Shown here piece by piece: positions 1-6,809 of a DNA stretch of 8,047 bases (the stretch's first letter is position 1; the number at the start of each line of letters is the position of its first letter). The notes below the pieces were generated by a model. That model saw only the letters and a list, made by a program, of their open reading frames with translations, had not been told where the DNA came from and searched no databases. The position numbers were made by a program, and so were the translations under genes. The stretch lies in assembly GCA_947178115.1 (NCBI GenBank), contig CAMWXF010000062.1:1-8047 (forward strand), written 5' to 3'. This DNA comes from an uncultured Lachnospiraceae bacterium. Lineage in GTDB: Bacteria; Bacillota; Clostridia; Lachnospirales; Lachnospiraceae.

Positions 1-1280
1 AGCTCCGCCAGCCGCTCGGGCGTCTCCCTGATCTCATCGCAGGCTGCCGTAAATCCGCCGCAGTGCGATATCTCGTCACTGAAATCATGCTGAAACAGAT
101 ATCCTGTCTGCAGGCGCTCCATAAGCTCTGCATAGCCACTCGCCATCGCATAGGCGGGCGTTGCGCCCTTGCCGTTCTGCCCGATATCCGTGCCCTTTAA
201 GCTTACGCGGATGGAACAGATCTCCCCGACTCCCGACCGCATCAGATATTCCTCCGGCTCAAATCCTACCGCGCGAAGTATCTCCTTTATATGCGCAACC
301 GTCTGCTCCGGAGGGCACGCCTTGAATTTAGACCTCTCGTACTCGCTCTGCGGTTGTTCTCCCACGCATACACCCGCGTTTTCGCCGATCACAAGAAGAT
401 TTTCGCCGCCTGTCCATTCCCAGACACTGTTTTCACCGACGTCCGAAAGAAGCGCGTCACGACGCATTAAAAGCAGCTCCCTGTAACGCTTTGCATCATC
501 TTCCGAAATAAAATCGGATTTCTCGTAAAATTCGCAAAACGTTTCAAATTTCTGTATTTCCGCGCTGTAGTCCAGATTGATATAAGTCTTCTTATCCTCA
601 TCGCTCATCGCCGCATTGGAGAGCGAGAAAAATTTGCCTAACGGATATACCCGCACCGCTCTCAGCCCCAGCTTAGAAAAAATATACGGCGGCAGCTTGG
701 GATCAATCCCGTCAGCATACCTCGAAGCCGGTCGCAGTGCCTCATAAAAACGCCTGACCTTCCGGTCCAGCGCGTTATACTCCGCAAGCCAATCGTATTC
801 CGGCGGATAGAAACCCTCCGCTGCCGCGATGCTGTCAAAGCTGTCTGCGGTAACGGATGCGATCACGCCGCCAATCTTACATACTCTCTGCATCTCGGCA
901 ATCGCGCCACAGTAATCAAAGACACTGGTAAGAAATGTATGCGAAACGACGACATCAAAGGTATGATCCTCAAAGGGCAGACTCATGGCGTCCGCGGACT
1001 GAAACACGAATTCATTGTCCGGGCAGATCCGTTTCTCCGATTTCTGTGCCTCAGCAATAAAAACATCATCATTGTCAATGCCATAAAAGCGAATCCCGCT
1101 GCACTGCCCTGCAAGATAGTATGTAAATTCTCCCGTACCACAGCCAACATCAAGCACGCGCATTCCTGATTTCAACCCCAGTTTAGCCGCCGTGTAAGCT
1201 GCCATATCCCTGTTGATGATCATCATGCGCGATTTCTTCATGAAATCGGGATTCTGAAAATTTGTGGACCAATCATTCAT
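1..1280 (-). CDS. Methyltransferase-YcaO fusion RiPP-modifying enzyme (C-terminus cut by window edge)
   Basis: The frame is open from an ATG at 1280 to base 1, giving 426 visible residues. Residues 1 to about 300 form a class I SAM-dependent methyltransferase: motif I VLDVGCGTGEF at about 42-52, the acidic post-I segment FYGIDNDD, a motif II-like FDVVVSHTFL, and the C-terminal WEWTGGENLLVIGEN at about 287. From about residue 318 (KFKACPPEQTV) the protein becomes a YcaO domain, with GKGATPAYAMASGYAELMER at about 370-389. Glu385 and Glu388 match the ExxE pair that binds Mg-ATP in YcaO proteins. Only about 109 YcaO residues are visible, so the rest of the catalytic domain lies off the edge. YcaO enzymes phosphorylate a peptide amide to make azolines, thioamides or amidines; which applies here cannot be told. 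An AGGAG lies 11 nt before the ATG, and no in-frame ATG is seen in the codons just upstream. It is last in the visible operon, after the precursors. The fusion is directly seen; substrate and chemistry are inferred. Confidence 0.88.
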   Translation of the reverse strand, partial: MNDWSTNFQNPDFMKKSRMMIINRDMAAYTAAKLGLKSGMRVLDVGCGTGEFTYYLAGQCSGIRFYGIDNDDVFIAEAQKSEKRICPDNEFVFQSADAMSLPFEDHTFDVVVSHTFLTSVFDYCGAIAEMQRVCKIGGVIASVTADSFDSIAAAEGFYPPEYDWLAEYNALDRKVRRFYEALRPASRYADGIDPKLPPYIFSKLGLRAVRVYPLGKFFSLSNAAMSDEDKKTYINLDYSAEIQKFETFCEFYEKSDFISEDDAKRYRELLLMRRDALLSDVGENSVWEWTGGENLLVIGENAGVCVGEQPQSEYERSKFKACPPEQTVAHIKEILRAVGFEPEEYLMRSGVGEICSIRVSLKGTDIGQNGKGATPAYAMASGYAELMERLQTGYLFQHDFSDEISHCGGFTAACDEIRETPERLAE

Positions 1281-1334
1281 CTTGACCTGTTCTCCTAACC
1301 GCGCGATCGTTCGCCCATGCCGAGCGGACAAGAA

Positions 1335-1365
1335 CAGCTGCTCGTGTTCATCACACGGGCAGCTG
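1335..1365 (-). terminator. Intercistronic hairpin between precursor gene and modifying-enzyme gene
   Basis: Read on the minus strand, CAGCTGCCCGTG pairs with CACGAGCAGCTG around a 7-nt loop: 12 positions with one C-A mismatch, and a further T-A pair can close within the loop. The 3' arm is followed by TTCTTGTCC, U-rich but not a clean U-run. It starts about 15 nt after the stop codon of the first-strand precursor gene and ends about 54 nt before the methyltransferase-YcaO ATG. It could be a partial terminator that lowers enzyme expression relative to precursor, or an RNA-stabilising structure at the end of the precursor message. Confidence 0.55.
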
Positions 1366-1380
1366 CATGTCATAAACTTC

Positions 1381-1674
1381 TCATGAATAGGGATCATATC
1401 TGCCCGTCAATATTGCTATTGTTCTCAGCGTCTCTCCTATACCGTAAGGTCCGTAAAGGGCACCTCCTGCAGCATTCTCAAGCTCCTCATCGGATAACTC
1501 CTGACTCAGCTGCTCGTTTAACCCGGTTATATACTTCACAAACGCATCATAGTCGTCCGTAACCCCTGCCTCTTTCGCTGTCTCATAAACCTCCTCCGGC
1601 TTTTTGCAGGCGCCCATCTTTTTGGCCAGTTCCTCATCCTTTGTCATCTTTTCTACAAATTCTTTGGTCGTCAT
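1381..1674 (-). CDS. Nif11-type RiPP precursor peptide A (97 aa; YxPY core)
   Basis: This small peptide has the layout of a Nif11-like leader precursor. Residues 1-71 are a charged helical leader (MTTKEFVEKMTKDEELAKKM onward) ending in ELSDEELENAAGG, with Leu at -7 and -12 before the Gly-Gly, as C39 peptidases favour. The predicted core, residues 72-97, begins ALYGPYGIGE and ends TGRYDPYS. It has no Cys, three Thr and one Ser, and a YxPY motif near each end. The only cysteine is Cys23 in the leader. The start is placed at 1674 rather than an in-frame ATG at 1692: a perfect AAGGAGG (1683-1689) sits 8 nt before 1674, and the longer reading would translate that site as MKEERG. The paralogue at 1758-2057 has the same arrangement. 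It is probably modified by the adjacent methyltransferase-YcaO enzyme and cut and exported by the upstream transporter; both are inferences. Precursor identity is well supported, mature structure is unknown. Confidence 0.88.
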   Translation of the reverse strand: MTTKEFVEKMTKDEELAKKMGACKKPEEVYETAKEAGVTDDYDAFVKYITGLNEQLSQELSDEELENAAGGALYGPYGIGETLRTIAILTGRYDPYS

Positions 1675-1682
1675 GCCTCTTT

Positions 1683-1689
1683 CCTCCTT
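1683..1689 (-). promoter_or_regulatory. Shine-Dalgarno site that fixes the precursor A start
   Basis: AAGGAGG on the minus strand with an 8-nt spacer to the ATG at 1674. It overlaps the codons that follow the in-frame ATG at 1692, which rules against that earlier start. The site, spacer and most surrounding bases match those before precursor B, so the duplication that made the two genes included the ribosome binding site. Confidence 0.85.
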
Positions 1690-1757
1690 CATCGTTATTT
1701 TTCATATAGCAATCCACCAATGCTTAAACTAACCTGAAAGGCTGTTGCCCAAACAAA

Positions 1758-2057
1758 TCAGAGCGCTGCGCTGACTGCTATTGAACCTACGAAGACTCCC
1801 ACTCCTGCGGCCGCCCCGATACCTGCAGCCTCTGCGTCGCTGAGACCTCCTGCAGCATTCTCAAGTTCCTCGTCGGATAACTCCTGACTCAGCTTCTCGT
1901 TTAACTCGGTCATATACTTCGTAAACGCGTCATAGTCGTCCGTAAGCCCTGCCTCTTTCGCTGCCTCATAAGCCTCCTCCGGCTTTTTGCAGGCCTTCAT
2001 TTTTTTTGCAAGTTCCTCGTTTTGTGATGCCTTTTCTACAAATTCTTTGGTTGTCAT
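1758..2057 (-). CDS. Nif11-type RiPP precursor peptide B (99 aa; GxxxG hydrophobic core)
   Basis: This is the paralogue of the peptide at 1381-1674. The 71-residue leaders match at 59 positions (about 83%), and both end in ELSDEELENAAGG. The predicted core, residues 72-99, starts LSDAEAAGIGAAAGVGVFVG and ends SIAVSAAL. After a short acidic start it is almost entirely Ala, Gly, Val and Ile, long enough for a membrane-spanning helix, with GAAAG and GVFVG motifs. It has no Cys and three Ser; Cys23 in the leader is the only cysteine. Translation starts at 2057 behind AAGGAGG (2066-2072, 8-nt spacer). The gene lies 24 nt after the stop of the second ABC transporter and 83 nt before precursor A. 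The core resembles helical class II bacteriocin peptides in composition, but the Nif11 leader and the YcaO-containing neighbour point to a modified product. Activity is not predictable from sequence. Confidence 0.88.
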   Translation of the reverse strand: MTTKEFVEKASQNEELAKKMKACKKPEEAYEAAKEAGLTDDYDAFTKYMTELNEKLSQELSDEELENAAGGLSDAEAAGIGAAAGVGVFVGSIAVSAAL

Positions 2058-2065
2058 GTTTCTTT

Positions 2066-2072
2066 CCTCCTT
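2066..2072 (-). promoter_or_regulatory. Shine-Dalgarno site of precursor B
   Basis: AAGGAGG with an 8-nt spacer to the ATG at 2057, within the 24-nt gap after the ABC transporter stop codon. It is a stronger site than those before the export genes (AGAGG-type), consistent with higher output of precursor than of transporter. Confidence 0.8.
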
Positions 2073-2081
2073 AATCTTTTT

Positions 2082-4622
2082 TTATATTATCTGCCGGATA
2101 GCAAGTTCATAAAACCGACCCTTTTTCGCCATCAGTTCCTCATAACTTCCATCCTCCAGCAGTTTTCCATGTTCAAGCACCAGAATGCGGTCGCAGTTCA
2201 CAACGGTGCTTAAGCGGTGGGCAATCACGATCTTGGTTGCCCTGATCTTCTCCAGACTCTCCACCACCATGCTTTGCGTCACATTATCCAGTGCGCTTGT
2301 CGCCTCGTCGAAGTAGATGATCTTCGGTCTGCCTATGAGCGCTCTTGCAATCAGGATCCGTTGCTTTTGTCCGCCGGAAATCGTGCCGCTGTTCTCGGAC
2401 AAAACCGTATGTAATCCCATCGGCATCGCCTCTATGTCCGCGGAAAGCCCTACCTCTTCAATCACTTCCTGCACGCGTTCCATTTTGACATCCGGGGCGG
2501 TAATGGTAATATTATCATAGATGCTTCCGGCAATCAGCCCTCCGTCCTGCAATACGACGCCAAACTTTTTGCGCAGCTCCCTCTTATCCATGCTGTCGAT
2601 ATCCCTGCCGTCATAGTAGATCTTACCGAGCTGCGGCTTCTCAAATCCCATCAGGAGTTTCAGCAGGGTGGACTTACCGCTTCCGGAAGATCCCACAACG
2701 CCGATATACTCACCCTCCCCGATACGCAGCGACAAATTATCGATCACTTTGCCTGTATCTTCGCTGTAGGAAAACGTCACATTGTTTAATTCGATCTCTC
2801 CTAAAAGATCGCCCGGCAGCTGCACGTCATCGTCCCACTCGGGAAGCGTTTCCAGAATAGGCTTGCAGAAATCGTAAACAGGCTTTACATCATTAATCTG
2901 CAGAAGGGATGATACGATTTCCAACATTGCTGCCGAAAAAGCGCCAAATGCTGACGTAAATCCCATAAACGCACCCACGGATAAGTTCAGATCCTGACTG
3001 ACCATAAGGTAATAGAATATCATGGAAAATACAGTTGGCAGTCCTCCCACAAAGGCATTGACAAACACTGTCATTTTTTCCTTCCGGATATTGATCCTGC
3101 GGGTCTCCACATAAGGCTTGAGATACTCGTACAGCGCACGGTTTTCCACGCCTGCGATACGGACCTTGGAAATGCCGCTTATCAACTGATTCATGAGCGT
3201 TCTGGACTCCATATCCTTTTCCAGCTTTTCCTTTTCATACCTTGTCTGGCGGATACCGATCCACACGATCAACGACATACTGACAACCAGCAGGAGCAAC
3301 GAAGGCCAGCTCAGTTTCGGGGAATAGCTGAACATTCTCCACAGGTACAACAGGGAAAAGACTGCGCTGAGCAGGGCTTTAACCGCCACATCCGATATCT
3401 TGTTGTAAACCACCGAGATCCCCATCGCCCGCTGTGCCAGATCCGCCGAATCGTACTTTTCCAGAAATCCCTGCGGCAGATTGAAGAGTCTGTCATAGGT
3501 TGCGCTCTGTACCGCATATGCCATCGCATTCACACTTCTGAAGGTGGCCAGGTTCTTCACGATCGTGAAGGTAATATTGCCGAGCGTACATGCCAGTATC
3601 ACACTGCAGACTTGAACCAGTCCGCCGGCATTTCCCATCGGTATAAAATTATCGTACAGCTTCTCGTTCATATAGGGAATCAACAGACCGATCAGCGTCC
3701 CTAAGCATGCAAGCACGATAAAACGCGCGATATCCCCTTTGTTCACGCTCTGCATTCCGAAGAAAAACAGATCCTTGATCTTCATTTCTCTATTCGGAAA
3801 CGGACGGTAAAACATCCTTGCCTTCACTTCGAGCTGCGCGGCATATTCCGCATCGACGGTCACAGTCCGATCCCGCTCCACATCATATGCAGCATAGCGG
3901 TTGTAGCTTATCGGAATACAGGCGACCGGCTTATGGCTTTCCTTTAAATAAGCGAGAAACGGACCGGAATCCCTCCGATACCATTTTTCCTCTAACACGA
4001 TCTCTCTGGTGATAAAATGGGAAACCCTGGAAATATCCTCCAGCGTAAACCTTCTTCCGCAGTTTTCCCTGAGCGTCGTAAAGGAAACGATTGGTATATG
4101 CTGATATCCACACAGATACGCCACCGTATCATACATGCGGTTACCACTCTTCTCCATAGTCTGCCGTTTATGTTTACGACGAAACAGGTCGTATATGATC
4201 CCCAGACCTTTCTCGTAAGTTTCGCTCTGTTCTACCGCTGCAGCATAGATATATCCCTCTTCTTTTACGATATTGATATTATATTTTTCAATCAGCTGTT
4301 CGTCATATTCTTCAATACTTCCCAGCCGGATACCTATTTTCTCTGCAAAAGCATATTTCAGTTCCTCATCCGCAGCCTGCGGAAGCTCTCTGACCTCAGC
4401 ACTATCCAGCGCTGCCAGTCCGATACACCAGTCGCCGAGTATCGGCTCGCTATGCCGGAATCCGGGAATCTTCTCCCCTTGTGTACACTCTGCCAAGAAC
4501 AGGCGTCTGCCGGTCCTTCCTTCTGTATACGGCATCAGATATACCAGTACATGGCCTGTTATGATTTCATAGACGGTATTATTTTGTGTGATATGAACTT
4601 TTCCGCCTTGTAATTGAATCAT
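2082..4622 (-). CDS. NHLM-type bacteriocin export ABC transporter, permease/ATPase without catalytic peptidase
   Basis: This 846-residue protein matches the second ABC subunit of NHLM/NHLP peptide export systems. Residues 1-150 form an N-terminal cytosolic region, and about 155-265 look like a decayed peptidase-type domain: the 'long-chain' pattern is there, but no catalytic Cys-His-Asp set is evident. Hydrophobic segments at about 300-317, 335-355, 415-430, 441-457, 523-540 and 550-570 fit a six-helix exporter domain. The ATPase domain has Walker A GSSGSGKST (644-652), Q-loop Gln692, signature ISGGQ (748-752, Ile for the usual Leu), Walker B IIYFDE (768-773) and switch His802. Its ATG follows the peptidase-transporter stop by only 14 nt, with AGAGGAAG between, so the two are translationally close and probably work together as a heterodimer. 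That pairing is inferred from context. Its length agrees with the family, which is longer than usual half-transporters because of the N-terminal region. Confidence 0.9.
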   Translation of the reverse strand: MIQLQGGKVHITQNNTVYEIITGHVLVYLMPYTEGRTGRRLFLAECTQGEKIPGFRHSEPILGDWCIGLAALDSAEVRELPQAADEELKYAFAEKIGIRLGSIEEYDEQLIEKYNINIVKEEGYIYAAAVEQSETYEKGLGIIYDLFRRKHKRQTMEKSGNRMYDTVAYLCGYQHIPIVSFTTLRENCGRRFTLEDISRVSHFITREIVLEEKWYRRDSGPFLAYLKESHKPVACIPISYNRYAAYDVERDRTVTVDAEYAAQLEVKARMFYRPFPNREMKIKDLFFFGMQSVNKGDIARFIVLACLGTLIGLLIPYMNEKLYDNFIPMGNAGGLVQVCSVILACTLGNITFTIVKNLATFRSVNAMAYAVQSATYDRLFNLPQGFLEKYDSADLAQRAMGISVVYNKISDVAVKALLSAVFSLLYLWRMFSYSPKLSWPSLLLLVVSMSLIVWIGIRQTRYEKEKLEKDMESRTLMNQLISGISKVRIAGVENRALYEYLKPYVETRRINIRKEKMTVFVNAFVGGLPTVFSMIFYYLMVSQDLNLSVGAFMGFTSAFGAFSAAMLEIVSSLLQINDVKPVYDFCKPILETLPEWDDDVQLPGDLLGEIELNNVTFSYSEDTGKVIDNLSLRIGEGEYIGVVGSSGSGKSTLLKLLMGFEKPQLGKIYYDGRDIDSMDKRELRKKFGVVLQDGGLIAGSIYDNITITAPDVKMERVQEVIEEVGLSADIEAMPMGLHTVLSENSGTISGGQKQRILIARALIGRPKIIYFDEATSALDNVTQSMVVESLEKIRATKIVIAHRLSTVVNCDRILVLEHGKLLEDGSYEELMAKKGRFYELAIRQII

Positions 4623-4636
4623 TTGAGACTTCCTCT

Positions 4637-6778
4637 CTATATGTTTTGTATCAGGCGCTGATAGTGCCCTTCTGCCGCTGCCAGTTCTTCATGTGTACCG
4701 CGCTGAATGATCTTTCCTCTCTCCATCACGATAATCTCGTCGCAGTCACGAATGGCGGACAGGCGATGTGCCACGATAATGCAGGTGCAGCCGCGCCGCT
4801 TGATATTATCAAGGATCTCTTTCTCCACGAGAGGGTCCAGTGCGCTTGTCGCTTCATCCATGATCAGGATACTTGGATTTGTCACCAGCGCCCTGGCAAT
4901 CTCCAACCGCTGCCGCTGTCCGCCGGACAGGTTGCCTCCGCCCTCTGTAAGCTTGAAGTCATAAGCGCCCGGCTTGCTTGTGATCACATCGTGGATACAG
5001 GCATCCTTCGCCGCATTCACGATATCTGCTTCCATGATACTGTGATTCCACATCGTCAGATTGTCGCGTATCGACCCGGAAAACAGCGTGATTTCCTGAC
5101 TGACAGTGGAAATGCTCGATGAAAGTATCTCCTTCGGAATCTGCTCCGCGGGCACGCCATCTAAGAGCACCTCGCCGCCCCACGGCAGGTATAGACCGCT
5201 TACAATCTTTGACACGGTGGACTTACCACATCCCGAAGCGCCCACAAAAGCGATGGAACCGCCGATTGGCAGGCGGAAATGGAAATCCTCCACCAACGGT
5301 TTCTCCAGAATACTGTACCCAAATGAAATATCCTTAAGACACACCTCGCCTTCCAGCTTCAATGTCATCGGTACTTTCTCTGTCTCGCTGAACTTTCTGT
5401 CTTCCTCGTATTTCATGATATCTTCCACACGGGACATATCTGCTTTCAGTGTCTGGATCTGTTTCACAAACTCAGCCAGCTTATTTACCGGTTCTATAAA
5501 CGATGCCAGCAGACTTGTATAGGCTACCAGCATACCCGATGTGATCCTTCCCCGGATCACCAATACGCCGCCAAACATCAACACCAATACATTGGTCACT
5601 TCCCCCACAGCCTGAGGAATCGCATTTAAGATTTCCTGTCTTTTACCCAGTTTCTGTTCCAACAGGATCGTCTTCGCATAACTTCCCATGATCCGGCTGA
5701 TATACTCATTCTCAGCGCCGGAGGCCTTCAGCGTGGCAGTAATGTTGAGCCCCGCAAACACGGAACCGGTCAGCTTACCCTGATCCTGCTGATACTTCAT
5801 GGTGATATCGGCAATCATTTTGGAACCGCATTTAATCACAGTTAAGCTAAACACAACACTGACAATACCGATCAAGGTAAGCGCCGGGCTATAGATGAGC
5901 AACAGTATCAGATAGAATGCCGCCACAAAAATATTGAGAACTGTTTCCGCCAGCTCTCCCGCCAAAAAGGTACTGACATTATTGTTATTCTCTACTCTCT
6001 GTGCAAGGTCGCCGGAATACCGCTGGTCAAAGAAACTGATCGGAAGCCGGAACATGTGTGACAAAAACTCATGCGCCGAAACCAGCGTCATTTTATTCTG
6101 CAGTTTTTGGAGCAGCATTCCCCGATAATAGGTCAGCCCCTGCTTAAAAAGAACGGTTCCCGCCATGGCTGCAAGCAGGGCGAGCATCCAGTCGGTGTTC
6201 CCGCCAAGCAGAATATCATCGATAAAAAACTGGGAGAAAACAGGGAGCACCAGTCCGGGAAATACCATACAAAGCCCTATGGCAAACAGCGCCGCCAGTG
6301 CACTGTATTGTCCCTTCAGCCGTTTGGCTATAAAGTTCATCAGCGTTCTTCGCTGCCTGCTCTTCTCAAACTTCTCCGTTGTCCGGAAAGTCAATGTCAC
6401 GCCGGTGAAACAGTCGTCCACTTCCTCCATGGTCAGCCGTCTTCTTCCCACCGCCGGATCGTTTATGTAAGCATATTTGCCTTTTACGCCTTCCCACACC
6501 ACAAAGTGGTTAAAATTCCAATGTATGATACAGGGTGCCTCGCATTGCAGGAGCCCATCCAGACTTTTCCGAAAGCCCTTCGCTTCCAATCCGAACTTTC
6601 TTGCCGCCCGCAGGATGTTCTTGGCGTTGCAGCCATCCCGGGACACACCCGTCTCTATCCGCATCTGCTCCAAAGGTATGAATTTCCCGTAATATCCCAT
6701 TATCATTGCAAGGGAAGCCGCACCGCATTCCGTTGCCTCCATCTGATAGATTGTAGGGGTCTTCACTCTTTTTTTCAT
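4637..6778 (-). CDS. NHLM-type peptidase-containing ABC transporter (PCAT), C39 peptidase/permease/ATPase
   Basis: This 713-residue protein is a peptidase-containing ABC transporter. The N-terminal C39 domain (about 7-125) has the oxyanion Gln12, catalytic Cys18 in TECGAASLAMI, His91 in NFNHFVVW and Asp107 in YINDPAVG, so it looks active. The membrane domain spans about 150-435, with hydrophobic stretches near 157-180, 198-212, 280-315 and 395-430. The ATPase domain shows Walker A GASGCGKST (513-521), Gln561, LSGGQ (617-621), Walker B ILIMDE (637-642) and His671. By family knowledge it removes the leader after Gly-Gly on the cytosolic side and moves the core across the membrane; the leaders of both downstream precursors end in Gly-Gly. 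It follows the HlyD-like gene by 31 nt, with an AGAGGA site about 9 nt before the ATG. All key residues are intact and no frameshift is seen. Confidence 0.94.
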   Translation of the reverse strand: MKKRVKTPTIYQMEATECGAASLAMIMGYYGKFIPLEQMRIETGVSRDGCNAKNILRAARKFGLEAKGFRKSLDGLLQCEAPCIIHWNFNHFVVWEGVKGKYAYINDPAVGRRRLTMEEVDDCFTGVTLTFRTTEKFEKSRQRRTLMNFIAKRLKGQYSALAALFAIGLCMVFPGLVLPVFSQFFIDDILLGGNTDWMLALLAAMAGTVLFKQGLTYYRGMLLQKLQNKMTLVSAHEFLSHMFRLPISFFDQRYSGDLAQRVENNNNVSTFLAGELAETVLNIFVAAFYLILLLIYSPALTLIGIVSVVFSLTVIKCGSKMIADITMKYQQDQGKLTGSVFAGLNITATLKASGAENEYISRIMGSYAKTILLEQKLGKRQEILNAIPQAVGEVTNVLVLMFGGVLVIRGRITSGMLVAYTSLLASFIEPVNKLAEFVKQIQTLKADMSRVEDIMKYEEDRKFSETEKVPMTLKLEGEVCLKDISFGYSILEKPLVEDFHFRLPIGGSIAFVGASGCGKSTVSKIVSGLYLPWGGEVLLDGVPAEQIPKEILSSSISTVSQEITLFSGSIRDNLTMWNHSIMEADIVNAAKDACIHDVITSKPGAYDFKLTEGGGNLSGGQRQRLEIARALVTNPSILIMDEATSALDPLVEKEILDNIKRRGCTCIIVAHRLSAIRDCDEIIVMERGKIIQRGTHEELAAAEGHYQRLIQNI

Positions 6779-6809
6779 AAATCTATTCCTCTTGCACCTT
6801 TATCGTCAG

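Noticed and set aside
169..1169. Short plus-strand frames within 1-1280 (105 and 76 residues)
   Set aside because: They lie opposite the methyltransferase-YcaO gene, which is continuous and carries clear motifs.
1675..1692. Earlier ATG (1692) for precursor A, adding MKEERG
   Set aside because: Those codons are the ribosome binding site itself (AAGGAGG). The precursor B start and leader alignment support 1674.
1846..1861. Perfect AGGAGGT inside precursor genes at the Gly-Gly codons
   Set aside because: No start codon follows at useful spacing; the sequence is explained by the conserved Ala-Gly-Gly codons.
1381..2057. Lanthipeptide or thiazole precursors
   Set aside because: Neither core contains cysteine and no lanthipeptide synthetase is present, so lanthionine or thiazole formation is not supported.
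4017..4613. 198-residue open frame on the plus strand
   Set aside because: Antisense to the N-terminal region of the second ABC transporter; no ribosome binding site of note and no recognisable domain.
4646..5522. Plus-strand open frames of 158 and 138 residues
   Set aside because: They mirror the ATPase domain of the peptidase-transporter on the opposite strand, where Walker A, LSGGQ and Walker B are all present.
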